Positions 22,168 to 35,100 of a stretch of DNA of 64,000 nucleotides are shown one piece after another (positions within the stretch are counted from its first letter, which is position 1; every line of letters starts with the position of its first letter). The stretch is taken from the NCBI GenBank assembly GCA_040357565.1, contig JBDODJ010000011.1. One strand, given 5' to 3'. The notes under the pieces were generated by a model, which saw only the letters and a program-made list of their open reading frames with translations, was not told the origin of the DNA and did no database searches. The DNA comes from Cercozoa sp. M6MM (lineage: Eukaryota; Endomyxa: Ascetosporea). The position numbers and the translations under genes are program-made.

Positions 22168-25100
22168 ATGGCCAAACGGCGTCGTCTTTCTGGTATACTC
22201 GTCGAGAAATTTGTGCGACTTATCCTCAGTCTTGGTCTTTTTTTTGTATTTGTGTGCTCGTAGGCGTTTCGCCGCGGTCGCGTTCGCGATCACCGGCACG
22301 CACACGTGCCGTTCGGCCACGGTACAGTTGTGTAAGCTTTGTGAATCGATCTAGAGGAGAGTGGTGTGCACAGGAGCGAGGACGCCAGTCCTTCGGCAAA
22401 CGCGACTTTTCTGTAGCTTTTTTGAAAGAGCTTTTTTTGGAAGAAACGCTTGTCGCTGTTGTTTTGCATTTTCTTTCTAACGTTAACAGGAAAGATGGCT
22501 GGGTGTTGACGACGCTCATTCTACTCTTTTTCGTACCGTTAGACTGCTAACTGACTGCAAAACTCGTCTTGACTATCGACATTAACTGTGCTGACAGGTC
22601 AATGTGGTGGCCTACGTGGACCGCTATCTGCTGCTGTTTTTCGACAAGCTAATGTCACTCGCGATGCCGATTGAGTTGTCGCCATGGCTGTGGGCTGGTA
22701 CAATTCGCTCGCTCTGTGCTCTGTTTCAACGAATGCGTGTACACCGCAGTTGTGACGGGACCCAACTTCACCTTGCCTCTGTGCATTGGTTTGATTCTTT
22801 GGGTAGCTTTCTTGCTCTCTGTTGTTGTGCAGCTGTAACAACCGACAAACCGTTTGTTTCTGTTAAAGGGGTTCCTCGGTGATCGCATTCCACGCACGCA
22901 ATTGCTCATCGTCGGACTTTTGCTGCTGTCGTCTTGCACGTGGTTCCTTTGGCCTTGCAAAGCGAAAGAGCGTCTGTGAGTGTGAGTTGAGATGTTCTCT
23001 GTCGTATCAGTTTGTTGGCGAACGTGCGCGAAATCTGGCAGCTGCTTCTTTTGCGAGCTGGCATCGGTACGCAAAACACTTGCAAGTGTCCTATCTTTTA
23101 CTCTGTCGCAACTCTGACTCGTCGGACATAATCTGCAGGACTGTCCCAGGCGGCCGTGTTGCCACTTTGTGTCGCACAACTGGCCGATCAGTTTCCTGCG
23201 CAGCACAGAGGTACACTTTTGCTTTGTGCTGTTTGTCCTGTCACAACATCAAAACCTCAGGCAAAGCAATGAGCGTGTTCTGGGTCGGATCCTACTTCGG
23301 ATACGCTGTAACACACCCACCCCTGATGTTCCATTATAACTCTACACAAGCGCACACACAAGTCAGGGTTGCCTCTGTGCTTTTGTAGATCTCTTTGTCC
23401 GGTGGCTACGGTGTTGGCATTCATTTCGGTCGGAAATATATCTTCCGCGCGGCTGCACTTTTCGGTTTATTGCTTTCTTTGAGTGAGTGACCTCAAGGTT
23501 TCTTACCCTGTGCCAAACTTAGGCGCCGTCGCGGCCTTTTTGCTGCTGCTGTTCGCGATTGTGCAACGATTTGTGCTGAAACCGAGGTAAAATGAGGAGT
23601 CAACTTGACTGGATTCGACTTCAAGTTCGTTTCTCGATTTATGTTGCACAGAAGGCAACGTCGTCGACGAAGGAAACGAAACGGACGACGCAACAGGTTT
23701 TATTTTGTTTCTTTTGAAGAGAGTGTATTTGAGAGAAAGAGAGTGTGTGTGAGAGAAAGAGTGTGTGTGTGAGAGAGATTTTTCTGTCTGCTTTCGGTGA
23801 TTTCGGTGATGCTTTCGGTGATGCTTTCGATGCTGCAGTGGTGCGCAACGTCGCAATCGGCGTCGCAATCGGTAGTTCTGATTTGAGCTCGTCTTCCTGC
23901 AGGACCGGAGAAGAAGAGTTAAAAATGAAACAGGAGGCACCTGGAGACAATCGATGAGCACTACGCACTGTACTCGGAAGCCGTGCCTGTTGGAGAGGTA
24001 CACACACAGCTTGGCACAAAGGCCATAGTACCTTGTATTCACAGGCACTGAGCTACCTGATCCACGCACCTGCCCTGCTCGGTCTGACTGTGGTATGCTC
24101 ACCTTCTATTGCAAGGACACACATGTCTCGCCTCTAAGTGTCGCACTGGCTGAGCAGGCGGCCACGATTCGATCGGCCGCGACCGAGATTTGGATGTATT
24201 ACGCCTTTGACTTCTTCGTGGCCTACGTGAGTCCCTCTGTGTGGATATGCTGTGTATAGTATAGATCTAGTGTCTATCTATATTAGTATACATATATATA
24301 TATATAAATATTTGTGTATGTGCAGAGAAAACAACCAGTGGCCGACGTAGCACTGTGGCTTGGTCTGGCACCGCTGGGAGGTGTGCACTTGCTCCTTCCT
24401 GCTGCTTTTTTCCTAAGTCAGTTCCCTGCAACAGGCATTCTTGGTGCACTTGCGTCTGGCATCTTTAGCGATAAGCGGCAGCAGTCAGGTGACTCCTTGT
24501 GTGTGTCTGTGTCTGTGTCTGTGTCTGTGTCTGTGTGTCTGTGTGTCTGTGTGTCTGTGTGTCTGTGTGTCTGTGTGTGTGTGTGTCTGTGTGTGTGTGT
24601 GTGTGTCCACCTGACTGTATGGATTGGGTGCAGGCGGACTGTCGGCGCGCGTGGCCGTGGCGGTGGCGACGCAGCTGCTGGCGGTGCCTCTGGGCGCGCT
24701 GGCGCTGCTGCTGGAGGGTCGTGAGGCCCTCTACGTCACGCCCGTCGTCTTTGTCTTCTCCGAGGCCTGGGCACCTGCTGCTGTGAGTCCACACTGTGCA
24801 CCCATATACAATGTCCTTGTCTACTATCTAGGACTCCTGTGTTGACAGGTCTCGGCCTTTGCAGAGTTGTCACCGCGTCGCATGCGTGCCTCGCTGTTCT
24901 CGCTGCACGCCGTTGTTGTCTTCTCGGGCAGCGGTCTGGCCACGCTACTGCATCCGTCGCTTAAGGCCGCGTTCGATGGTACAGTGCACCCTGGAATGAA
25001 TTCGACTGGACTGGACTGAACTAGCGGGCTGGACAATGTGTGTAGCGATCAACGCGCCGCGAACGACGCTGCTGACGATGCTGACGCTGTTCCCGGGCCT

Positions 25101-25761
25101 CGTGCTCGTGGCGGCACTCGTGTTCCGACTCGTGCAGAATGTACTGCCTCTTCTCCCTTTCGCTTTCTTTCGTTGTATTCACATAATGTGTTCCTTCTTT
25201 CTCCCTCAAAATAGTCGGTCAGGAAACGTGGCGTCGGCGAGGATTTCCTGCGGTGGCAGGAGACGCAGTCGACCGGTGCGACGGTACCTTTGTCTCTGTC
25301 TATCTGTTGTCTGACTGACTGACCATGCATGTGTGTTCTCTCTCACTCAGCTCAAGGAGGGTCTGCTGGAGGAAGACGAATGCTCTGCGCGCAATTGGAG
25401 TCTCAACGATGAGGTGGCCTGTGCTTACCCCCCCCCCCCCCCTTCTTAGTGCCCCCCCTTGCGCCTGCCTCTTTACCCTTTAACCCCCCCCCCTCCTTCT
25501 CCAGGCTCTCGCACTGGCCGAGGAAATCGCAGACGATCAGGACTATAGTGACGTTGACATCGACTCTGTCGAAGACAGGTAGAGACTGCTATGCACGCAC
25601 ACACACACCCTGCATACCTTACTGTGTCCGGTAGACTGCTCCCTCACTCGGACTCGGGCATGATTCCGAGTGTTGGCATTGTGATCGCCGACGCCGACCA
25701 CGATATCAACGGTAGCGCCGAAACGAAGTGCACTGGTAGTCAAGACAGTGACGAGCGGTGA
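22168..25761 (+). CDS. Spinster-like MFS transporter
   Basis: ATG at 22168 (MAKRRRLS), stop TGA at 25759-25761, about 18 exons. TM1 reads VLTTLILLFF + VNVVAYVDRYLL across the intron ending at 22598, as in Spinster proteins (N-Y-x-D-R). Loop 2-3 has the MFS signature GFLGDRIPRTQLLIVG (~22870), followed by WQLLLLRAGIG, GLSQAAVLPLCVAQLADQ, SVFWVGSYFGYA and SGGYGVGIHFG. The C-terminal half includes GILGALASGIFSD (~24440), VVFVFSEAWAPA, and the ELSPRRMRASLFSLHAVV helix typical of the family. Animal Spinsters export sphingosine-1-phosphate (SPNS2) or lysophospholipids from lysosomes (SPNS1); substrate and membrane here are inferred. The tail is acidic with a leucine-containing EEDE stretch. Introns carry (GT)n-GTCTGT and poly-C. 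Confidence 0.85.
24497..24606 (+). repeat. (TGTGTC)n/(GT)n intron repeat
   Basis: Simple repeat filling an intron of the Spinster gene. Confidence 0.9.
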
Positions 25762-25883
25762 CCTGCCTGTATGATCAAAAGGAACTCCCCAAACTAGAGT
25801 TCGTTATGTGTACTTAAATTAAAGCATCGATAGTCGATTAAAAACGAAACCCTGTGCTGAACGACCTTTCCGTTCTTTATTGC

Positions 25884-26782
25884 TCATCGTCTCTCTTGTT
25901 GTTGTTGTTGTTGTTGTTTCTGCTGCTGCTGTTGTTGTTGTTGCTGCAGCTGCGGCTGTAGGTGAGGCGGCGAAGCAAAGGGCGAGAAGTGTGGAACGAA
26001 GGGCGACGGTGCAGGCATGTGCGGCGGCGGGCCGACGTGGTGGTGCATCATGGGCGGCGGTGGCATCATCGACGCCATCGGCATGAGCGGCGGTGGCACC
26101 TGCATGTGCGGCGGCAGCGACGGGTGCATCGGCGGCGACTTGAGCGACGGCGTGCCGGTCGGCGTGTTGTTCGTCGTGGTGTCCATCATCATCGACGTCA
26201 TCTGCGCCGCCAGTGCATGCTGCAGCTGTTGCTGCTGTCCGGGACCGCTCAGGTGCTGCTGGTGGTGCTGATGGTGCCGTTGCTGCGTCGGCTCCAGCAT
26301 GAAGTCGTCCCCTGGCGAGACAAAGGCACCGAATGGCGGTACCTGCGTGCACACGTTGACACAGATACAGCTACACATACAGAGAGGGGAAGACGGAAAG
26401 CTACAGTGTCAGAGACGGTGGTGTCGGTGCCCCAGAGGCCAAACACATCGCTGCTGCTGCTGCCGGTTCGCGTGGCCGGACCGAACGCGTTCGACGTCAC
26501 GTCATGCGCCGGCGCGTTCCATGGGTTGTCCGCCGGTACCAGCACCGACTCTAATCACATAGGGGTATGTACACATAGGGGTATGTACATAGGTACACAG
26601 ATCCTGAGTAATGACGACGGGGGGGGGTCTACCCGAGGTGAGGGGAGCAGAAATCTCGTGCGACAGCGGCGGCGACGGGTGCACGTGTGGCGGTGGTCTC
26701 TCTGTCGGCACCAGGGGCGGCGTCGCGATCGACGGCACTAGGTTCGACGCTATCGTCGGTGCCTGCAGTACACACATACACA

Positions 26783-26837
<55 letters not shown>

Positions 26838-26847
26838 NNNNNNNNNN

Positions 26848-26900
<53 letters not shown>

Positions 26901-27261
26901 TCACAACGCCTACGAATTTCCGGTAAGTGGTACCGAGGTCGGAGGCGTTAGTGGCGGCAGGAAGGACTCGGGCAGCGCGTGCACGGGCGGCGTGCGGCGC
27001 GCGCGGTGTCGCGGAGTCGTGGTGGCAGATGACGCCGTCGACGTGGAGACACTCGCACTGGTGGGTACACTGGTGGTGGCACTGGTGGTGGCACTACTGC
27101 CTACGGCACTGGTGGCACTGACACGCGACTTGGAGGCCTTGCCCTTGGTGGGCGTCTTGGGTGCCACGGCCTTGAGGATCGTCGCCGTCGGCGGCTGCTG
27201 CGTGGCCGCCGCATTCTTCTTTCGCCTGCGCCGGCGCTTCTTCTTCTCCTCCTGCACGCGC

Positions 27262-27294
<33 letters not shown>

Positions 27295-30010
27295 TACACA
27301 TACATACACATACACATACACACACATACACACACACCTAGGTGCCAACATACACAGACACACAGCAAGTAAACATACCGTGGTGGCCGTGCCTTCCGCA
27401 GACGCAGGCGCAGTCTGCTTGACGGCGGCAGAGGTCTGTCATACACCTCGCTATCCCAGTTTACACCAGAGGAGACGAAAGACGCACCTTGGCTTCCACC
27501 GCCGAGGCGAGTTTCTTCTTTCGCTCGGCCAGCATGCGCTCATAGGCTTCCTCCTGTCAAACACACGTCTATCTTTTTGTGTATCTATATATATATATAT
27601 CTGTCTACGTGCACATATAAGGGGAGCACACCTCGACCTTCTTTTGCCTCTCTTCCTCCTTCTGTCGCTTTTCGGCCTCAACTGTGCCAAAGGAGAAAAG
27701 ACAATGGTTCACCGGCAAGGCAAGGAGACACAAGGCATGTGAACAGTGCTACGTTTCTGCTGCTCGAGTTGGCGCTGCTGCTGCGCCTTGTGCTCGCTCT
27801 CCTCGGCGGTGCGTTCGTTTCGCAGTCGCTCCTTCTTGCGCTTCCTCTTATCGCGCTTCCTGTGCCGATCAGAGACATGAAAAGACATGACTCAAAAAAG
27901 GCACACAAGCACACACACAGACACAGGAAGTTGCCGCTCGTTACTTTTGCTTCTGCAGCTGCAGATTGTCGGCGATGGACGGGTGCTCCTCGAGCTCGGC
28001 GTCGCTCTTTCGTGGCTCGCCTCGCGTGACGCACTCGATCCAGTCCGACCACTCGCCTGAGGGTGGGGGTACGAGTAAAGGGGCAAACGGTCAGGGCAGG
28101 GACCAGGGGCAGTACCCGTGCCAGCGAAGGTCTGACAGCGCACGCGCACAAAGACGTGCCACTGCGCCAGCAGGTTGGGCACAGTGTACTTGAGTGCCTG
28201 GCCCTTGTAGACCACATGGCGTGTCTTTCCGGGTGCACCTACCTCCTGTACACAAAGGGAGGGGTAGTCTCTGGTTCTGACACGAGTCAGAGCCCAAGAG
28301 TACACAGGGAGTGCGCGACGCGGCAAGTTCCACTTCGTACAGCGTTACGTCGATGCGCGTGCTGGGCCGCGACCAGGTCACCTCGACTGCGCACTCCTGC
28401 GGCACCAGTTCTGGCGTCTCCATTCTGTCGCACAGAACTCACGTCAACCAACCAGTCGATCCTTTAAGCTGTGCACTACCTGGGACACGGATCAAAGTCC
28501 TCGGTAACGACGCTTTCTTTCAGTTTCGTCTCTGGCTCCTTCTGCAGCTTTTGCTCCTCCTAAACACAAAAACACACCAACTTTCTATCGAAACAAAAGC
28601 AGAAAACAAACACAATGCACCTTTCGTTGCTGCAGTTTGTTGCGTAACCTTTCTTTGGTTCTACTCGTTCCTTTCGGGTTCTTTTTCGGTGCCGCCTGCA
28701 ACAAAAAACGGTGGTTTATTCACCCCAAAATCAAGTTTAAAGCTAAAGCAAAACACCTGCGGAGCAGCCGTTGTCGCAGCTGGCGTTGGTGCCGGTGCAG
28801 GCGTTGGCTCGACTGCCGTCTCTTCCTGTCAGTCAGGGATCGAAAGTAAATAATGAAAGGAAGAAATGAAAGGAAGTTGGAAGGAAGTGATTAAAGCTCG
28901 AACGGAAGAAACGAAAGGAAGTTGAAAGAAATACCACGAACTGCTCAACCTGCGCCTGCAATTCGGCTTGCGTCTCGAGTGCACGCGAGCTGTCCATCGG
29001 TTCCGGCGCCGGTGCATTTCGCAGACCGCAGCAGGGACACTGCAACTCAGTAAATTGCGCTTTATCGTATTAAAATGTTACACAAGAGCAACGGTACGTG
29101 ATGCTCGTCGCTCGCACTAGGAGCAGTCAGACCGGGCACAAGCGACATGCCCATGGTGGACCCAGTGTCGTATCCGACGAGACCGTCCGGCATCAGTTGC
29201 GCCTCTTCGAGGTTCTTCTGCTGCTTTTCGTTTTGAATGATGTGGTTATCGGTTTTCAACCACACACAACACGAGAGCGAGGGGGTACCTTGAGTGTGCT
29301 TCGTGCAGCATCGTTTAAAAAAGCTGAGTCGTAGAACAAAAGGAAAGCCGAGTCGCTGTCTTCTGATGGCGCAAGCGACATCATCTCTCGGTACTCGCGT
29401 TCGCCTTCTGGCTCGGATCGCCTGTGTCTGTTTCGGCGAAGCAGTTCGCGAACCGCATAGAACAGTGCTTTCGTCAGCTACAAAGTCAAGATATTTGCGA
29501 TGAAGCATACTTTAGGTAGTGCACGTTATAGATGAGACTGCAAGAAACGCTGTCACAATACCTCAGTGAAGTAAGTGCCAGCATCATTTTGGTGACTCAC
29601 GACAGGATGCACTCGCCACGACAACTCGCGGTACGCGTTGAAGCACAATCGCGCCGTTTGAACATCTGACGGCGTCTCGTGTACCTGTTTAGCACAAGTT
29701 TCAAGGATGCAGCCAAAATAATCATGCCGTCGAAAAACCAAAAACACTCTCAAACCAGCGTTTTTTGGCAATTTCAACGCAAAAAAACATTGACCCCCTC
29801 AACATGAAAGATGCTAGGCGATATACCTGTAAAAGCGCCAAGCACTGTTTTAGTGATGGACGCGACGACAGCATGTCGTGCTTCTCTTGGAGCGAGCCAC
29901 AAAAAAGATGATTTTCTCGACAAGGCTCGGTGTCCTGGTACGGCTACACAGTCTAACAACAGCGTACACACGCCGTAGAAACCGCGTTCAGGCGCGTTGA
30001 GATCAATCAG
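25884..30010 (-). CDS. Large FN3 protein with coiled coil, polyQ tail and possible degenerate J domain
   Basis: Multi-exon gene, 5' end not found (most upstream clear exon starts at 30010, LIDLNAPERGFYGVCTLLLD). Next: FNAYRELSWRVHPVVSHQND + LTKALFYAVRELL (29690-29450), which looks like a J domain whose HPD is HPV. Then CPCCGLRNAPAPEP; a fibronectin type III domain (28420-27990: ECAVEVTWSRPSTRIDVTLYEVEL ... ALKYTVPNLLAQWHVFVRVRC ... GEWSDWIECV); a highly charged helix (KRKRDKRKRKKERLRNE..., EEAYERMLAERKKK); Ser/Thr/Pro-rich disorder; and a Met/Pro/His- and Gln-rich tail to the stop at 25884. The FN3 reading is firm, the J-like reading tentative. No known protein with this order comes to mind, so the function is not assigned. 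Ends 122 bp from the convergent Spinster gene. Confidence 0.5.
26770..26896 (+). repeat. (CA)n microsatellite with 10-N gap
   Basis: Pure CA/GT repeat in an intron of the FN3 gene; gap at 26838-26847. A second CA-CATA tract lies at 27259-27345. Confidence 0.95.
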
Positions 30011-30655
30011 CTGTAAATAAAAATTATTGATGCGGGTACAGGACGGTTGCGGCTGGGGGCTTTTTTGTGCTGGGCGCAAGACAGGCGTGTTTTGGCGGCA
30101 AGTTGCCACCCGGACGTTTTGGGTGTTTTGAGCACCAGGAACGTTACGACTAGCAACAGCAGTCCTTTGGTTGTAATGACCCGGCTAAGACGGCATGCCG
30201 GCTTTTTTGGGCAGTCGAAGGTACAGTTCTTCTTGCCCTGACCGCGAGATCGCTTAGTCCATCACTGTGTCGTTTATGGCGGACAGCTAATTTTTGTGGG
30301 ACGAGGTTCTCTGCATCTGGGTGAATTGGCACGCCAGCGCGGCGCTACAGTGTTAAAACCAAGGCAAGTGAAACAACTGCTCTCTAGCGCCCAAGTTCAC
30401 AACAGTACTGTACCCTTTTTGGTTGGTGCGCCTGTCACACTCAATTTCTGTTTTCATTCAGTCATCGCAGTAGCTGACCCTGACTCCCGCTCTGAAACCA
30501 ATGTGTGACTGTTTTTGAAGACAGACTGTATACTCCCCGATAAGGGACATATTGGAGTTTGCCTATAGAGAAAATTGGAGGAGTTTCTCAAACACGGAGT
30601 GGTTGATCAGACTTTATTCCGTTGCAATTGCATGCCTCTGATATCAGTAGAGATG
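30011..30655. other. Intergenic or 5' exons not resolved
   Basis: Between the divergent FN3 gene and the Cys-rich gene. A short plus-strand frame (30278-30508, GRGSLHLGELARQRGATVL) and minus-strand frames exist, but none can be joined convincingly. First exons of either gene may lie here. Confidence 0.35.
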
Positions 30656-30657
30656 TA

Positions 30658-31678
30658 GACTATCGTCAGCAACGAGTGGTTCCACAACAGCGTGGAACAA
30701 CGCCAGCTGCTCCCTGTTGATCAGTACGCACACCCGCAGTCCAGCTTGAGTCGGAAACTCAAGCAACAGCCACCGCAGCTGCAGTCCGAGAGTGCGGCAG
30801 TCGAAAGCTCTCTCAAACACGCAGCTGCAGTCAACGCGGACCTTGATGAGAGCGTGTCCTTGTCGCAGAGTGCTGCTACCGAGTACGAAACAGGCACTGA
30901 CTCGGACGAGTCGATGCAGGTCGCGATTGCAAGCACGAGTGACGACTCGGACGAGGAAACTGATGACTCTCGACCTTTGGGTACAGTACAGTATTATGGT
31001 TCAGTACAAGCAAGTCCAAATTGTTGTTACGACAGCAAAGTGCATCCCGGTGCCGCTGCTCCAGTGGCACCGACAGCAGCGACAGTGGGTGCAACAGCGA
31101 GGCTACCGTTGCCACTGCGTGCCTTTCGCGTGTATCTCAAAACTATAAAGCTTCAAGTACTATATCTGGTCCTGCTTACAGGCACGTGCGATCAGTGCGG
31201 TGCTCGGTACGAGCCGGAGTTGTTCGACCCAGCGGCGGCAACTCGTGGCTTTGGTCTCAGCGAGTGCACTTGGTGTCGGTACCGTGTGTCCTAGCTAGCT
31301 ACTGTCAGTGTAGTACTTCTGATGTCTTTGCTTGCTTGTGCTGGACATGATGAGTGTTCACAGGGCACTGCACACTGTGCAACTCAACAACGTTAACCAA
31401 CAACGACCCTCGCAACTGAAGAATCTGCCTGTAGCTTCTGCTGACTCAAAGGACAGTGTCAGATCCATCACATTGCGATGCAAGTAAGTTACTCTCTCCA
31501 TAAACACAACTAAAATCTCTCGAATGCAAGGTATTCCATGGTCAGACGCTGCAAGCACCGTGAGATGCACCAGTTGGCTGCCAACACGGAACAACTACAG
31601 TCGCTTGCCTGCGCCAACTGCAAACAGTCGTTTGAAGTGCTCCGACACGAACTCGCTCAAGCACTCGCGATGCGCTGA
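30658..31678 (+). CDS. Small Ser/Glu-rich protein with paired CxxC motifs
   Basis: The main open exon from ~30658 codes for Gln/Ser/Asp-rich sequence (TDSDESMQVA, STSDDSDEETDD), then CDQCGARYEPELFD...SECTWC (31188-31280). After a GTAC intron and a second one comes an exon SLACANCKQSFEVLRHEL and a stop at 31676-31678. CxxC pairs suggest a structural zinc site. There is no ATG in the first open exon, so a 5' exon is missing. Not recognised. Immediately downstream (61 bp) lies a family-A repeat. Confidence 0.4.
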
Positions 31679-31738
31679 ATTCGAAGGAATTGAAGTTTGA
31701 ATTCTTGGGAATTTCTTTAGTCGTCTTCAATACCTTAG

Positions 31739-32020
31739 TTGTTACTGACGGTTGTCAGTGAAAAGAACTAAATAGAAGTAAGTCGTCAATTGGACGAAGC
31801 GAGGGAATCAATCAGTTTGTAGAAGCGAAGTGAAGAATTGCCCCAACTGGGTTCTTACGTCAAACTAGACAGAGTCGTAGACGGAATAAAAACCCCTTCT
31901 CTCAGCTGATGCCAAAATGAGGTTTCTCCTTAACTCTTCTTTCTCTTTTGGGAGACCAACTGGTCTGTCTGGGTTTATCCCCGCGGAGACTGCATAATCT
32001 GAGTCAGTCTGTAACATAAA
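31739..32020 (+). repeat. Interspersed repeat family A, copy 1
   Basis: Starts GTTACTGACGG then TGTCAGTGAAAAGAAC and includes AACTGGGTTCTTACGTCAAAC, CAGCTGATGCC, GGAGACC and a 3' block ATCCCCGCGGAGACTGCA...TCTGAGTCAGTCT. The same ordered blocks occur inverted at 48110-48562. Noncoding; ends carry an imperfect inverted repeat, so a non-autonomous (MITE-like) element is one reading. Confidence 0.75.
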
Positions 32021-32109
32021 CACTAGTAGATAAACGATATCTTGAAGTGAACTTCATTCCATTCGCCAGCCGCGCTAACGTAAGCGAGTACAGTCGAGTA
32101 AAAATCGAG

Positions 32110-35100
32110 TCAGTGACCGAGTCCAGCCGAACCGTCACGGTCGGCGAAGCGAACACGACGATAGAAAGCGAGGTACGCCTGCGCACTGAGTGCCTCTCGC
32201 AGACTACTTTCGTACACCTACAGATCGAGATGCGACATCAATCAGCATGCAAAGGCATGCGTAAATTACTTATCTGTTTGTAAATATTATGCACATATAT
32301 ATATATATGATAAATCAGACAAGCACCTGTGCATCACTGCAGTAGAACCAGCGACCGCGATTGTTGATGTCGTTAGACAACTCGGGAGCCACTGAGGCTA
32401 CGCTGCAGTCGACGTAGGCCACGTAGTGTCCTCCAGACATGCTGCCCGAGTGAACGACAATGCCGTAGAGTCGGTAGACGACGTCTTCATTCGACGTGTC
32501 ATCTGACCATAGATACATCTAATCTCACACATAAATTTAGATACAAAGAAATACCCAAGCACCCCGGCGGTATACGCAGCGTCTCCTGCAGTCGCACGTG
32601 CCGATTGTCCTTGTGCATGTGCCCAAAACCACCGTGCCCGCCAAAGCTGCCTCTGCGGCCCTTGCGTCGCTTGCCTCCGCCGAGCAGTCGACCGTCCTCG
32701 CGCGTGAATCGCTTCTGCGTTTGCCAACAAACACACATGTTTTACCTTTCAGTTTTTCAGCTCCAGTTTTCGTTGCACCACGTGCGACATGAGAAAAAAA
32801 ACTCGTGAATACAAAATGCAGCGTCAAGATTTGCGGCAGATGTGCGGCACTCAGTCTGCAGTCAACATAACTAGTCAAGTATAGCTTTGACTTTAGAAAA
32901 AGGACCGTACAGGGTGCGTCGGATGGCATCACGTTTCACTGGCCGCATCTCGTCTGTTGAATTGGTGTTTTCTCCAGTTGTGCTCTGTGAAAAGGGTTTT
33001 GAAGTACCAGTTTCGCCCAGTAGCGATGCGACGTGCTTGGTGCAGTTCTCACAGACGTACTTCTGCCAGCAGGGGGAAAGCAACCAGGTCAGTGCATTGT
33101 CGGGTTAAAACAAAAGGGTTGACACACCTCGTCGTTGCAGAGCACCTCGGGAGCGCAAAAGTGAACTAAGCAATTCTCGTCGCTCAGTTCGCTCTGCTCA
33201 TCGCTGCAGAGGGTACTTTGCGAAGAGTAAAGTGAAGCCAGGAGGGGGGGGGGGGGGGNNNNNNNNNNNNNNNNNNNNNNNNNNNNNNNNNNNNNNNNNN
33301 NNNNNNNNNNNNNNNNNNNNNNNNNNNNNNNNNNNNNNNNNNNNNNNNNNNNNNNNNNAAAATCCAAAAACACACGTTGCGTACTTTTCGAAAACTACCG
33401 TCCCCCCACGACCGGGGGTGGGGGCTAAAGAATCAGACCTAGGCAAAACGCTCTTCAAGCGTGCGATTTTCGCAACTTTCGGCGCGTCAGTTTCGCGACA
33501 AATCGCAGCAAATTCGCTCTCGTTTTCGTCTTCTTTCTCGCGCTAAAGCAACAGATTTATTTGAAAGAAAGCAGTTTTAGAAACAAATGGAACGTGTGTT
33601 TTGTGATTCTTTGAAGAACGTGGCAGCGTAACTTGAGTGCTTAACGACAGGGACAAATCGCTGTAGACTTCTTTCACTTCCTATACACGGGAGTCAAGAA
33701 GGTGGCTGGGAGTAAACAAAGGGTACCGACACATGCGAGCAAGCGAGACACTCAGTAGTGCTTTTAGCCGTGCCGCCAAACACACGCGAAATCACCGATT
33801 CACGCAGTCTCACTGAGAGGACAAACGATGAGTAGGGGGGGGGTAGAGGGATAAAGCAGGAGAAATACCATCCAGTCCGAGTGCAGCAATGTCACGCTGC
33901 AACAAGTCACCTGACTTGCATCTACCACATACAAATAGAATGGTGAAAAAGGAGATAAAAGGGGTTTAAAAGGGGGACTAAAAAGCAGATACCGCGCCAG
34001 AAAAGCGCGTACGAGCGCTTTTGCATCGTCGTTTAAATGCGACAAAACCGCGCTTTCTTTCGTCTTGCCCTACAGGAAGGGGAGGGGGTACAGAATTCAA
34101 GGGGAGTAAAGGGGGAGGAGTAAAACCAGTGCGACTTGCAGCCACGTGTCGCCGTCGCTCTGAGAGTCTTCTCGACAGATCGCTTGGCACACAGCGTCCA
34201 CTGCCCATTTATACCTCCCCCATTTATACCTCTCTCGTTTATACCTCTCTCATTAATGCTCCTCCACCATTCTCCCCTCCCCATTTACCCTATTGACCTC
34301 TCCCTCATTGACCTCCCCATTGACCTCCCCATTGACCCCCTGGCATGTGTACACTGGTCAGAGTCGAGAGTCGACAGTCGTTGCTGACACAGCGGCTGCA
34401 GCAAGGATGCGCGGCGTTTCTGCCACTCGTCCTGCATCGCACTCAGCACCAGTCTGCGTCACTCACAAAAGGTACCAGTACATCCTACTTCCTCCTGTTT
34501 GTGGTCCCAACTGATTGATATCAACTTTCACCCCAGCAAACAAAAAGTACCGCAACAACTCGTGCGCGTCCTGCTGCCGTCCGACGCGAAAGGACGAATC
34601 GACACGCGCCACTTCGCGCAGCAAAGTCGACGGTCGCACCGGACCTGGAGATCAAGGGTTCACAGTGAGTGAACAGTATGAAAGGTATATGACACAGCAA
34701 AAACAAATGGGGTTCAGAGAACAACAAAGAGGAAACGAGGCACCTTTGCCAGAGACTCCGTAGTATTCTTGCAGCAGAAAATGCGTCAGCACTTTCGCCA
34801 TTCGACCGCCTTCGCTTGCTTCTCGTAAAGCCTGGATTTTTGAACTGTTTAGTTTTTTGCTTTCATAACTGCAAAAAAAGAGAAAATCAAGCGAAACCTG
34901 CAGAAGTGGCGCTGTCTTGGCCAGGCACTGCATGACCGAGTTGAAGAAACACGTGTTTCCGCAATTGCTTCACAAAGCACACAAAGATCAACACACTAAA
35001 GAACGCGTCAAAGGTGCTTTACACTAGCCCACGCAGACAACTTGAGTTGCCTTCAATCAGACGTACTTTTGACAGGTCCAGTTCGCTAAAGCACAAAGCA

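Noticed and set aside
25910-26010. Possible CRISPR or structured repeat (GTTGTTGTT / CTGCTGCTG)
   Set aside because: It is the codon repeat for the poly-Gln tail of the FN3 protein on the minus strand.
32047-32283. Plus-strand ORF with Ser/Thr-rich product
   Set aside because: It is the antisense of the last USP16 exon (AQAYLAFYRR), whose homology is convincing.
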